Assembly: GCA_963705275.1 (NCBI GenBank)
Contig: OY970063.1
Span: forward strand, 1,178,001-1,242,000
Source of the DNA: Fen-1135 sp963705275
Lineage (GTDB): Bacteria > Desulfobacterota > Syntrophia > Syntrophales > UBA2185
Length of the DNA stretch: 64,000 nucleotides
Direction: 5' to 3'
Part shown: one piece after another, positions 40,517 to 49,113 of the stretch
Layout: each line of letters begins with the position of its first letter
How positions within the stretch are numbered: the stretch's first letter is position 1
Translations under genes and position numbers: made by a program
Notes under the pieces: model-generated
Database searches by the model: none
Told to the model about the DNA's origin: nothing
The model's input: the letters and a program-made list of their open reading frames with translations, nothing else

Positions 40517-41413
40517 ATGGCACTCAGTTCAAAGGATCAGAAAAGTGCGGAAAGCAAGATTGACAGTCCCAGTCCCTCCGCAACTATTCTAGTTCCAGCC
40601 CTGGTAAAGACCTGGCGTGTTGCCAAGCTGCTGCTGTCGCCATTTACCGCCATCGGCAGGACAGTGATCAGCTGGGTTAACAATTCCGGGGCCTCCGCAA
40701 TTTTTCTTTTTCTCGCTCTGGTCAAGACTTTCTGGCACAAGCAGCTATCCAAGATAGTCCAGCAGCTCTATTTCATCGGAGCGAGTTCTACGACGATTAT
40801 TCTCCTCGTCGGCTTCTTCACAGGCATGGTCCTGGGTCTCCAGTCTTACCATGCCCTCGTTAAATTGGGCGCACAGGGGGCGATCGGCACGATGGTGGCC
40901 CTGTCTCTGGTAAGGGAACTGGGGCCCGTCCTCACGGCCATCATGATTACAGCGAGAGCCGGTTCCGCCATCACCGCGGAGATCGGCGTCCAGCGCATCT
41001 CCGAGCAGATCGACGCACTGGACACCATGCGTATTGATTCGATGAGGTATCTCATCAGCCCGAGAATCGTCGCCGCGATCATCAGCTTTCCCTTGCTTAC
41101 GGCCCTGTTTGACCTCATCGGCATCATCGGGGGCTACGTCTCGGCAGTGCTGCTCCTGGGCGCTAACGCCGGCACTTACTTGCATCGCGTCCAGTCCAGC
41201 CTGGACATGAAAGACCTTACAGACGGTTTTGTCAAGGCGGTTGTTTTCGCCGTTATCGTCGTCACCGTCTGCTGTTATCAGGGCTATTTCGCACACATGC
41301 GCCAGGACAGCCACGGGGCCAAGGCCGTCGGCCTTTCCACCACCTCGGCCGTCGTGCTTTCCTCCGTGCTCGTTCTTGTAGCGGATTATATAGTCACATC
41401 CTTACTGATATAG
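40517..41413 (+). CDS. mlaE: MlaE-type ABC transporter permease
   Basis: A 298-residue permease, somewhat longer than E. coli MlaE because of a polar N-terminal 45 residues. The conserved MlaE/YrbE core is intact: IVQQLYFIGASSTTIILLVGFFTGMVLGLQS, ALSLVRELGPVLTAIMITARAGSAITAEIGVQRISEQIDAL (the EQID(A/S) coupling motif) and the last helices. It is the inner-membrane part of the lipid transporter that keeps outer-membrane asymmetry. First gene of the order mlaE-F-D-C-A; the ATPase gene begins 8 bp after its stop. Confidence 0.9.
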   Translation: MALSSKDQKSAESKIDSPSPSATILVPALVKTWRVAKLLLSPFTAIGRTVISWVNNSGASAIFLFLALVKTFWHKQLSKIVQQLYFIGASSTTIILLVGFFTGMVLGLQSYHALVKLGAQGAIGTMVALSLVRELGPVLTAIMITARAGSAITAEIGVQRISEQIDALDTMRIDSMRYLISPRIVAAIISFPLLTALFDLIGIIGGYVSAVLLLGANAGTYLHRVQSSLDMKDLTDGFVKAVVFAVIVVTVCCYQGYFAHMRQDSHGAKAVGLSTTSAVVLSSVLVLVADYIVTSLLI

Positions 41414-41421
41414 AGAGGCCC

Positions 41422-42666
41422 ATGGATACTCCCCTTATTGAATTCAAGAATGTCACGAAGCGCTTCGGAAGGCGGACTGTGCTCGAAGATGTCAATCTGA
41501 AAATCTACGAGGGAGATGTCACGACCATAATCGGACTCTCCGGCGGAGGCAAGACGGTTCTACTCAAGCATATCATAGGGCTCCTGAAACCCGATGAAGG
41601 GACCATCCTCTTCCGGGGCAAACCGCTCAACGGTATGAGCAAAGACGAGATGGATGCCTCACTCGCCCAGATGAGCTACATGTTTCAGGACAACGCCCTG
41701 TTCGACTCCATGACGGTCTATGAAAATATCGCCCTGCCGCTTTGGGAAACGACAACCCTGACAAAGGCTGAAATCGACAGCAAGGTTATGGCAAGAATAG
41801 AGCAGACGGAACTAACCGACTCGGCAAAGAAGTTCCCCTCGGAACTTTCAGGGGGCATGCAAAAGCGGGCGGCCCTGGCGCGGGCTCTGGTTATCGATCC
41901 CACTATCGTCCTCTTCGACGAGCCCACCTCCGGCCAGGACCCTGTGCGGAAAAATGCCATACTTGGCATGATTGCCCAGTACCAGAGAAAATTCGGATTT
42001 ACGGCGGTCGTGGTAAGCCATGAGATCCCGGATGTGTACTTCATCTCAAACCGCATCCTTGCCCTCTACGGCCGCAATATCGTTTTTCAGGGCACTCCGG
42101 AGGAGCTTGAGAACTTCGACCATCCCTTCAAAGACGAGGTTATCCGCAGCCTGGAAGGCCTGCAAAAGGAATTGACGGGTCTGCATTCCAAGCGTCAGTT
42201 CAAGCTTCTGTATCAGGGTCAGATGAAACGGAGATCCCTCAGGGAGACATACTGTGTCGCGGTTTTTAAGCTGGATTCGCTGGATGCCATCATTGCAGGC
42301 CTGGGCCACGAATCGGCGCAGGCGGCCATACAGTCCATGGGGGTGTATATCGATAAGCACTTCGGCGCCATAGGCGGCTTTTCCACCCGCCGCAGCATCA
42401 ATGAATTCGTTACGGTCCTCCCCTACTCGGAACAGGACGAGGCTGAGGATATGATGGAGGATTTTATCAAAGATTTTCAGGAGCACGGAATTCGTGAAAT
42501 TTGGGCGGCGGCCAGCGAGCAGGCAGCCCCGGGGACTTGCGTTGACTTCACCATCGTCGCCGGACTTGCCGAGGGACAGCCCATTGCAGAAATTGAAACC
42601 GTTATAGCATCTGCTGAAAGCCAGCAGAAAGAAATTGGACGGCTGCAGTGCGCCGCCGGGGAGTGA
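41422..42666 (+). CDS. mlaF: MlaF-type ABC ATPase with a degenerate GGDEF-like C-terminal domain
   Basis: A 414-residue protein; MlaF proteins are usually about 260-270. Residues 1-255 are a complete ATPase: Walker A GLSGGGKT (38-45), Q-loop MFQDNALF, signature LSGGMQKRAALARA, Walker B IVLFDEPTSGQDP and VVVSHEI. From about 275 an extra domain reads YCVAVFKLDSLDAIIAGLGHESAQAAI...FSTRRSINEFVTVLPYSEQDEAEDMM. Its layout follows GGDEF domains (F-x-L-D-x-x-D/L...GHE...R..x-x-EF) but the GGDEF signature is RSINEF and substrate residues are lost, so a regulatory, non-catalytic role is likely. Confidence 0.85.
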   Translation: MDTPLIEFKNVTKRFGRRTVLEDVNLKIYEGDVTTIIGLSGGGKTVLLKHIIGLLKPDEGTILFRGKPLNGMSKDEMDASLAQMSYMFQDNALFDSMTVYENIALPLWETTTLTKAEIDSKVMARIEQTELTDSAKKFPSELSGGMQKRAALARALVIDPTIVLFDEPTSGQDPVRKNAILGMIAQYQRKFGFTAVVVSHEIPDVYFISNRILALYGRNIVFQGTPEELENFDHPFKDEVIRSLEGLQKELTGLHSKRQFKLLYQGQMKRRSLRETYCVAVFKLDSLDAIIAGLGHESAQAAIQSMGVYIDKHFGAIGGFSTRRSINEFVTVLPYSEQDEAEDMMEDFIKDFQEHGIREIWAAASEQAAPGTCVDFTIVAGLAEGQPIAEIETVIASAESQQKEIGRLQCAAGE

Positions 42667-42670
42667 GCAA

Positions 42671-43159
42671 ATGAAAAAATATCTAATGGAGACAACTGTC
42701 GGCATATTTGTAGTTTTCGGACTGCTCTGTATAGCATATATGAGCGTCAAACTCGGCCACGTATCTTTGCTTGGCGACAACTCCTACTCTGTTTTCGCGC
42801 GATTTACGTCCATATCCGGACTGAGAGTCGGCAATCCCGTAAATATGCTGGGTCTCGAGATAGGACGGGTGGAGCGGCTTTCCATGGATCAGGCCGATCA
42901 AAAGGCAATTGTGGAAATGAGAATAAAAAAGGACGTCAAGGTTTACGACGATGCCATCGCTTCTATTAAAACGGAAGGGCTGATCGGCGACAAGTACGTC
43001 AGCATCGATCCCGGCGGCGCAGGGACACCCCTCGAAGCCGGCGGTACCATTACGGAGACGCAGCCGGCAATTGACATTGCAGAGCTTATCGGCAAGTATG
43101 CCTTCGGTGAAGTGAAGAAAACGGATGACGCCAAAAAAAATCCTGAGGTAAAACCATGA
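42671..43159 (+). CDS. mlaD: MlaD-type MCE-domain lipid-binding protein
   Basis: A 162-residue protein starting MKKYLMETTVGIFVVFGLLC, one membrane anchor. The MCE domain follows: SVFARFTSISGLRVGNPVNMLGLEIGRVERLSMD, AIVEMRIKKDVKVYDDAIASIKTEGLIGDKYVSIDPGG and GGTITETQPAIDI. It forms the periplasm-facing ring with the permease and ATPase and hands lipids to MlaC. The start is 2 bp after the ATPase stop; its end overlaps the next gene by 4 bp. Confidence 0.9.
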   Translation: MKKYLMETTVGIFVVFGLLCIAYMSVKLGHVSLLGDNSYSVFARFTSISGLRVGNPVNMLGLEIGRVERLSMDQADQKAIVEMRIKKDVKVYDDAIASIKTEGLIGDKYVSIDPGGAGTPLEAGGTITETQPAIDIAELIGKYAFGEVKKTDDAKKNPEVKP

Positions 43160-43749
43160 AGCGACTGTTCGTTGGATTAAGCATACTGATGATCTTGCTC
43201 ATGACTTCTGCCGTGTATGCCGGCGGACCGCTTGAAGCGGTTAAGATAAATGCCGACCAGGTCCTCGACATATTGCGCGATCCAAAGCTCAAAGCCCCAT
43301 CGGCCAAGGAAAAAAAGAAGGACAAGCTCCGCGTCATTTATGTAAATATGTTCGACGAAGTAGAGCTTTCCAGGCGGTCCCTGGGAATGAATTGGAACAA
43401 GCTGAATGCCGCTCAGCGCCAGGAGTTTGTCAAGCTGTTCGAACAGGTCCTGGAAAAAGCTTATGCCGACAGGATCCTTGCTTACACCAACGAGAAGATC
43501 GAGTTTCTCAAGGAATCAATGGTCTCCGGCAGCATGGCAGAGGTCAGGACGAGAGTCATCACCGCGTCGAAGGAAATTCCCATCACCTACAGAGTCATCC
43601 TGAAGGACGGCGCCTGGAAGGTGTATGACGTTGTTATAGAGAACGTAAGCCTGGTGCAGAATTACCGCACCCAGTTTAATGACATACTGGCAAAAAATAC
43701 GCCCGAACAGCTTCTTGAGATCCTGAGAAAAAAGGTGAAGGCGCAATAG
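43156..43749 (+). CDS. mlaC: MlaC-type periplasmic phospholipid-binding protein
   Basis: A 197-residue protein with a signal peptide (LFVGLSILMILLMTSAVYAGG). The mature part has the Ttg2D/MlaC pattern: KADQVLDILRDPKLK-like (NADQVLDILRDPKLKAPSAK), LRVIYVNMFDEVELSRRSLGMNWNKLNAAQRQEFVKLFEQVLEKAYADRI, then VITASKEIPITYRVILKDGAWKVYDVVIENVSLVQNYRTQFNDIL. It shuttles phospholipid across the periplasm between MlaD and MlaA. Overlaps mlaD by 4 bp (ATGA). Confidence 0.9.
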   Translation: MKRLFVGLSILMILLMTSAVYAGGPLEAVKINADQVLDILRDPKLKAPSAKEKKKDKLRVIYVNMFDEVELSRRSLGMNWNKLNAAQRQEFVKLFEQVLEKAYADRILAYTNEKIEFLKESMVSGSMAEVRTRVITASKEIPITYRVILKDGAWKVYDVVIENVSLVQNYRTQFNDILAKNTPEQLLEILRKKVKAQ

Positions 43750-43793
43750 GGTTTCGGAAGCAACAATAAATCTTTGAAGAGTGGTCCCGTCTC

Positions 43794-44723
43794 ATGAAAT
43801 CTTTTTCGTTTGCGGTATTGCTGTTTGCCTTTATCGCCGTGGGTTGTGCTCACGCACCTCAAGTCGCATCCTCACCTGCATCACCGCCTGTGTCGCAGCC
43901 GCAGCCTATTCTCGTCACCTCCACCTCGGATGAGGTTCCACAGAAGCCGCCGGGGACAAAGGTCAAGTCCCCGGGGAAGCCGGCAAATCCTGAAAAGGGA
44001 GTTGCCAATGACGATACCAGCATGGATTACACGGAAGAGGCCAAGGAGGAACAGGCCCCGGCAATTGCAGATCCCATCGAGCCTTTCAATCGGGCCATGT
44101 TCGAATTCAACGATAAGGTGTACTTTTGGCTCCTAAAGCCTGTGGCGCAGGGATACAAGGCAGTCGTCCCCGAAGGAGCCAGGGTGAGCGTCAAGAATTT
44201 CTTCTCCAACCTGGGATTCCCGATCCGTTTTGTGAGCTGCCTGCTGCAGGCGGACGCGAGCTGCGCGGCCACGGAATTCGGGCGCTTCACTGTAAACACC
44301 GTCTGGGGCATCGGCGGGCTGATGGACCCCGCGTCCGGCAAGGACTTGAACCTCCAGAAACAGGAAGTGGACCTGGGTCAGACGCTGGGAGTATGGGGAG
44401 TGGGACAGGGTTTTTACATTGTCTGGCCCCTCGCAGGTCCCTCCAGCGCGCGGGATTCGATTGACATAGTCGGTGAATATTTCCTCTACCCACCCTCCTA
44501 TATGGGTGAGATATCTCCCTGGTACGTATGGCCCATAGTGAGGACATACGAGGAGGTGAACAGGACGTCTCTCAGGATCGGCGACTATGAGGCTCTCAAA
44601 GATGCATCCATCGACCCGTATCTGTCGCTCCGCGACGCCTACGTCCAGTATCGATGGAAAAAACTGAGAATCAAGAAAGGTACGCAGATGGAGGAGCCTG
44701 CTCCAATGAGGATGGACAGATGA
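43794..44723 (+). CDS. mlaA: MlaA (VacJ) family outer-membrane lipoprotein
   Basis: A 309-residue lipoprotein: signal FAVLLFAFIAVGCAHAP with lipobox cysteine. About 75 residues of proline-rich linker precede the VacJ domain: DPIEPFNRAMFEFNDKVYFWLLKPVAQGYKAVVPEGARVSVKNFFSNL, FPIRFVSCLLQ, TVWGIGGLMDPAS, VDLGQTLGVWGVGQGFYIVWPLAGPSSARDSI. MlaA removes misplaced phospholipid from the outer leaflet and passes it to MlaC. Its stop overlaps the ATG of the next gene by 4 bp. Confidence 0.9.
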   Translation: MKSFSFAVLLFAFIAVGCAHAPQVASSPASPPVSQPQPILVTSTSDEVPQKPPGTKVKSPGKPANPEKGVANDDTSMDYTEEAKEEQAPAIADPIEPFNRAMFEFNDKVYFWLLKPVAQGYKAVVPEGARVSVKNFFSNLGFPIRFVSCLLQADASCAATEFGRFTVNTVWGIGGLMDPASGKDLNLQKQEVDLGQTLGVWGVGQGFYIVWPLAGPSSARDSIDIVGEYFLYPPSYMGEISPWYVWPIVRTYEEVNRTSLRIGDYEALKDASIDPYLSLRDAYVQYRWKKLRIKKGTQMEEPAPMRMDR

Positions 44724-45553
44724 CGGGCCAGGGCGGAAAGAACAAAAAACAATCCAAGGCGGGAATTCATACGAAAGCTTTGAGAATAATCGCGGCAGCG
44801 ATATTCATAACCTTCGCCATGCAGGGAATGGCCACGGCCAGCGGACCTTTTGGCCCACCCCAGCCCATCGCAAGAGAGGCGGGTGGATTACACACGGCCA
44901 TCGGCTACTGGTATCATGAGGATACTTATAAGAACGGCGCGGAATTCCTTACCAGGCAGAACCAGGTTTATTCAGAGGCGGGATACGGCGCGCATGATCG
45001 CTGGGATATATATGCACGGTTGGGAATATCGGATCTGAAGATCCAGGATGCCTTCAGCTCTTCAAACGCTCCTACTACGACGACCAACAATGATTTTCAA
45101 GAGAACTGGAAATTTTCCGGAACCCTGGGGGCAAAGATATTCTTTCCTTTTAATAAGACTTTCGGAATGGGGGCATTTGTTCAGGGCACGTATTTCTTCA
45201 GAAGCTTCACGGATGAGGTTTCGGGAACCAGCGCCGGCATCCCTTACAGGGCGTTCCTCAGGGTGGATGATCTATGGGATGCGAATTTCGGCATCGGCTT
45301 TCAGGCGACCGTTCCCTGCGGCATAAGGCTCTATGCGGGACCGTACGTCTATTATTCGGAAGCACAGGCAACTTTGTCCACGAACGTGCCGGGTCTTCAA
45401 TTTTCAACAGCGGAAACTACGATCAAGAATAAGACTAATGCAGGAGGGTTTGCGGGAATCGACATGCCTCTCGCCAAGGGATTCCGCCTGAACGTCGAAG
45501 GACAATACGCCGAAAGATTCTCTGCCGGCGGCGCCATCACCTACACATACTGA
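44720..45553 (+). CDS. Outer-membrane beta-barrel protein, mla-linked
   Basis: A 277-residue protein from the ATG at 44720, which overlaps the mlaA stop (ATGA) and has GAGGA at 44708. Signal region ALRIIAAAIFITFAMQGMATASG. The mature part consists of alternating strands with aromatic girdles (AIGYWYHEDTYKN, QVYSEAGYGAHDRWDIYARLGI, GAFVQGTYFFRSFTDE, GPYVYYSEAQATL) and ends GGAITYTY, with terminal aromatic residue typical of outer-membrane barrels. About 10-12 strands. No family name known to me; coupling to mlaA suggests work in the same envelope pathway. Confidence 0.7.
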   Translation: MTGQGGKNKKQSKAGIHTKALRIIAAAIFITFAMQGMATASGPFGPPQPIAREAGGLHTAIGYWYHEDTYKNGAEFLTRQNQVYSEAGYGAHDRWDIYARLGISDLKIQDAFSSSNAPTTTTNNDFQENWKFSGTLGAKIFFPFNKTFGMGAFVQGTYFFRSFTDEVSGTSAGIPYRAFLRVDDLWDANFGIGFQATVPCGIRLYAGPYVYYSEAQATLSTNVPGLQFSTAETTIKNKTNAGGFAGIDMPLAKGFRLNVEGQYAERFSAGGAITYTY

Positions 45554-45589
45554 ACCGCGCTTCTCAATTACCTCAGTTTCTCCTGGCTA

Positions 45590-45645
45590 ACGTAGTGGCG
45601 TACCTTCAGGTGCGCCGTATTCGCAGGACTAAAGGTCTGCTGTAT
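45590..45645. repeat. Diverged GTAGTG..ACCTTCAGGT palindrome pair
   Basis: GTAGTGGCGTACCTTCAGGTGCGCC (45594-45618) and GCAGGACTAAAGGTCTGC (45625-45642) are imperfect members of the GCAGACCT family, between convergent genes. Confidence 0.7.
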
Positions 45646-47801
45646 TACTTGCCCTGCATATTGAGCAGGGTGTTCAGGTTTCTTTTCGCCTCTTCATAAT
45701 CAGGCTGTATCTGCAGGGCCTTCCTTAAATGGCTGATGGCTTCGTCCGTCCTGCCTTTCTGCGCCAGCACAACGGCAAGGCTGTTATGCGCTTTCGCGAA
45801 TCTTGGATTAATCTTCAGGGCCGTCTCAAAATGTTGCATGGCCTCATCCAAAGCCCCCTTATACGTTAAAGCCACGCCCAGGCTGTTGTGGGCTTCCGCA
45901 ATATCCGGCTTGATCTTAAGCGCCTCGCGAAAATGTTCGATAGCCTTGTCAAGGTTCTGCTTCTGCGCCATGATCAGACCGAGAGAGATATGCGCCGCTG
46001 CAAGGTTTGGGTTGAGCCTGAGCGCCTCTTCGAACCTGGGGATGGCTTCATCAGCCCTGCCCTCCTGAAAGAGGGACAGTCCCGTGCGCAGCTGACCTTC
46101 GGCGCTGCTCGGGTCAGCCGGTTGAATTGCCACTTTTTCAGGAACGGGTTTTTTCGCTTTTGTCTGCCCCATGAGCGTCTTTTCCAGGTTCGCTCCTGCA
46201 TCCTGAAAATCGGGTTTTATCCGGAGCGCTTCGCGGAAATGAACAATGGCCTCATCGGTTCTCCCCAATTGAGATAATGCTATACCCATGTTGTTGTGGG
46301 CTGCCGCAGCACCAGGCTGTGTCTGCAGGATCTTCGCATAAATAGAGACAGCATCTTCCAGTTTCCCCTGCCTCGCCAGGGCATTGGCCAGATTGTAAAG
46401 GGCCGCAAAATCATTCGGCCTGATTCTCAAAGCCTCTTGATAATGAGAGATGGCTTCCTCAAATTTACCCTGCTCCGCGAGGGTTGCGCCCATGTTGGTG
46501 AGCATGACATGATTATTTGTCGTGACATTTAAGGCGCGCGCAAAGAGGGTGAGACTGTTCTGCCAGTAGCGGATCTGAAAAAGCGATGCTGTCATCAGGG
46601 CCGCAATTATGCATGTCGCGAGCATCGTTAAAGCAATCCCGCGGAAGCGCCATCCGGCAAGCAGATCCGGCACTATCCAGGCGATTGCCATAAACAGGCC
46701 TATCATGGGCAGGTATGTATACCGATCCGCCATGGACTGGTCTCCGACCTGCACAAACCCGATGACGGGCACGAGTGTTCCAAGGTACCATAGCCACCCG
46801 ACTATCGCATAGGGATAGCGCTTCCTCAAACGCACGGCAGCTGCGGTAATCATAATCAGCAGCAAAACAGCGCCGCCGACCTGCCATAGGGGAATGCTCT
46901 CCGGATAGGGATAGAAGACAGCCAGATCGCGCGGCCAGACCATTTTACCCATGTAAGAAATATAGGAGACAAGGGCATTGTTGATGCGGGTAGAAAACGG
47001 CAGGGACTCGAGCGGGGCAATGCCTGACCACTGTGCATAGAGGGTAGCGCAAACTGATGCGGCAGAGAGGATGAAGAGCGGAGTCTTTTCAATGATGAGT
47101 CCCACAGCCGACCTATTTTTATTTCCATCTCCGACAGCTTTCGGGTCGCCCCCATCCGTATGGAATGCTGAACCATCTCTTTGCAAACGGCCGAGGGGCC
47201 AGAAATCCAGCAGAAGCAAAACAAAAGGCAGGGTCACCAGCATCGGTTTAGACATGAGCCCCAGGGCAAGAAATAGAGCAATCGCGAGATAACGATAAAT
47301 CTCCGGACGCTCCACATACCGGACATACGCCCAGACTGTCAACATGAAGAACAATGTGCTTAACACATCCTTACGTTCCGCAACCCAGGCCACAGATTCA
47401 ATATGGAGGGGATGGACGGCAAACAGCGCAGCCACGAAGGCGCTCCGCCAGGGAGAGCCCGTCATCCGCTTCAGGACAAAGAAGAGCAGAAGTGTATTTA
47501 TAAGATGGAAGAATAAATTTGTAATATGGTGGCCGGCCGGATTTGCCCCGAAGAGCTGGTAGTCCAGCATGTGCGAGAGCCACGTCAGAGGATGCCAGTT
47601 GTTGGCATAGACGGAGAAGAATGCCCAGGCAACGCCGCCCATTGTGAGCCCCGCCTGCACGTGACGATTCTCGGTGACATACTTGTCATCATCGTAACGG
47701 ACGAAGTCAAAGGTGCTCACCTGCCAGAATACGGCAATGGTAATCAGGACCAGAAAAAAGGAGATTATCAGATCACGATGGATAGGTTTTAGTTTATGCA
47801 T
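45645..47801 (-). CDS. Membrane glycosyltransferase-like (PMT/TMTC-type) protein with C-terminal TPR array
   Basis: A 718-residue protein. Residues 1-430 hold about eleven membrane helices with features of O-mannosyltransferase-like GT-C proteins: FVRYDDDKYVTENRHVQAG (acidic pair in the first large loop), NNWHPLTWLSHMLDYQLFG and HLINTLLLFFVLKRMTG. Residues 440-718 are seven or so TPR repeats, e.g. EEAISHYQEALRIRPNDFAA, DEAIVHFREALRIKPDF and DKAIEHFREALKIKPDIAEA. The same arrangement is seen in TMTC-like bacterial proteins that may glycosylate exported proteins or lipids. Substrate unknown. Confidence 0.75.
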   Translation of the reverse strand: MHKLKPIHRDLIISFFLVLITIAVFWQVSTFDFVRYDDDKYVTENRHVQAGLTMGGVAWAFFSVYANNWHPLTWLSHMLDYQLFGANPAGHHITNLFFHLINTLLLFFVLKRMTGSPWRSAFVAALFAVHPLHIESVAWVAERKDVLSTLFFMLTVWAYVRYVERPEIYRYLAIALFLALGLMSKPMLVTLPFVLLLLDFWPLGRLQRDGSAFHTDGGDPKAVGDGNKNRSAVGLIIEKTPLFILSAASVCATLYAQWSGIAPLESLPFSTRINNALVSYISYMGKMVWPRDLAVFYPYPESIPLWQVGGAVLLLIMITAAAVRLRKRYPYAIVGWLWYLGTLVPVIGFVQVGDQSMADRYTYLPMIGLFMAIAWIVPDLLAGWRFRGIALTMLATCIIAALMTASLFQIRYWQNSLTLFARALNVTTNNHVMLTNMGATLAEQGKFEEAISHYQEALRIRPNDFAALYNLANALARQGKLEDAVSIYAKILQTQPGAAAAHNNMGIALSQLGRTDEAIVHFREALRIKPDFQDAGANLEKTLMGQTKAKKPVPEKVAIQPADPSSAEGQLRTGLSLFQEGRADEAIPRFEEALRLNPNLAAAHISLGLIMAQKQNLDKAIEHFREALKIKPDIAEAHNSLGVALTYKGALDEAMQHFETALKINPRFAKAHNSLAVVLAQKGRTDEAISHLRKALQIQPDYEEAKRNLNTLLNMQGK

Positions 47802-47809
47802 AAATACTA

Positions 47810-47912
47810 TAAAGTAGTGCAGACCTTCAGGTCTGCCGTTTCGCGGGACTAAAGTCCTGCACTACATCTTATCGACGTGACGTAGTGCAGACCTTCAGGT
47901 CTGCAGTATCAA
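47810..47912. repeat. Two GCAGACCT palindromes and one variant
   Basis: GTAGTGCAGACCTTCAGGTCTGC at 47814-47836 and again at 47882-47904; between them GCGGGACTAAAGTCCTGCACTAC (47847-47868 region), a variant with different but complementary arms. Confidence 0.85.
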
Positions 47913-47917
47913 CAATC

Positions 47918-49087
47918 TCACTTCGGCAGCAGCGTCTCCACGAGTGTCGCCCAGTAGCTCGCGCCTATGGGCAATATCCGGTCGTTAAAATCATACAGGG
48001 CCTGGTGCAGCCTGCCCGTTTCCTTTGGATTTCCAATGCCGATCCCCATGTATGCCCCGGGCTTCTCCTTGAGGAGGAAGGCAAAATCCTCCGAGGTCAT
48101 GACCGGTGTGATGCCTGTAAAAACCCGGCCTTCTCCTGCGACCATGGTCGCCGCCCGGATGGCCTCGTCAGTCTCCCGATCTGTATTGACGAGCGGGGGA
48201 TAGCGTCTCTCATAGGTCATGTCAACGGCAATGCCAAAAGAGGCTGACACGCCGGCGCATATCTCCCGCATGCGCGCTTCCACCATCTCCTGCACCTCGG
48301 GGAGGAAATGACGCGTTGTCCCCCGGAGCCTGACCGCGTCGGGGATTATGTTGTAGGAGGTGCCGCCGTGAATCTCCGTAACACTGATAACAGCCGCCTG
48401 TGCCGGATTGACATCGCGGCTTACAATGCTCTGGAAAAGGTTCACCAGGTAGGCTCCCGCGAGGATGGGGTCCTTCACATTCTGGGGAGTGGCTGCATGG
48501 CCGCCCTTGCCTCTTATTTCTATATCGAAGACGTCGTAGGCCGCCATCATGGGGCCTTTGCATATGGCAAACATCCCTTCCGGCAAGACGGGAAAGTTGT
48601 GCAGGCCGAAGACCGATCGGACCGGAAACCGGTCGAAGAGTCCCTCCCGGACCATCCTTCCCCCTCCTCCTTCGTTTTCTTCGGCAGGCTGAAAGATGAA
48701 GTGGACCGTACCGCGAAACGTATCACTCCCGGCGAGATACTTCGCCGCCCCGAGAAGCATGCTCATGTGGCCGTCATGGCCGCAGGCGTGCATCTTCCCC
48801 TCGTTGCGGGAGGCGTAAGGAAGACCGGTCGCTTCCGTAATGTCAAGAGCGTCAATGTCGGAGCGGAGACCTATCGCCGGAGGACTTCCCGCCCCCCTCC
48901 GGATGGTTGCCACGATGCCCGTGCCGGCAAGACCCCGGTGAATATCGAGGCCGAAGGAAAGCAATTTATCGGCAACGTAGTCGGACGTCTCCTTTTCCGT
49001 GAAGGCCGTTTCCGGGCAGGCATGGAGGGCATGACGCCACTGTGTCATTTCCTCCATCATCGCCCCGATCTTTTCATGGACTGCCAT
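47918..49087 (-). CDS. M20 family amidohydrolase (hippurate/N-acyl amino acid hydrolase type)
   Basis: A 389-residue enzyme. Metal-site motifs are in order: HACPETAFTEKETSDYVADKL, LRSDIDALDITEATGLPYAS, HACGHDGHMSMLLGAAKYLA (CGHDGH), IFQPAEENEGGGGRMVREGLF (catalytic E-E), GLHNFPVLPEGMFAI and MTSEDFAFLLKEKPGAYMGIG (last histidine position is MTSEDF as usual). It removes acyl groups from amino acids, for example hippurate, or indole-acetyl-type conjugates; the substrate is not predictable. Cytoplasmic, probably Zn or Mn/Co dependent. Encoded 26 bp after the matrixin gene on the same strand. Confidence 0.9.
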   Translation of the reverse strand: MAVHEKIGAMMEEMTQWRHALHACPETAFTEKETSDYVADKLLSFGLDIHRGLAGTGIVATIRRGAGSPPAIGLRSDIDALDITEATGLPYASRNEGKMHACGHDGHMSMLLGAAKYLAGSDTFRGTVHFIFQPAEENEGGGGRMVREGLFDRFPVRSVFGLHNFPVLPEGMFAICKGPMMAAYDVFDIEIRGKGGHAATPQNVKDPILAGAYLVNLFQSIVSRDVNPAQAAVISVTEIHGGTSYNIIPDAVRLRGTTRHFLPEVQEMVEARMREICAGVSASFGIAVDMTYERRYPPLVNTDRETDEAIRAATMVAGEGRVFTGITPVMTSEDFAFLLKEKPGAYMGIGIGNPKETGRLHQALYDFNDRILPIGASYWATLVETLLPK

Positions 49088-49113
49088 AGTTTATCTCCCG
49101 CTTATTCATTAGC

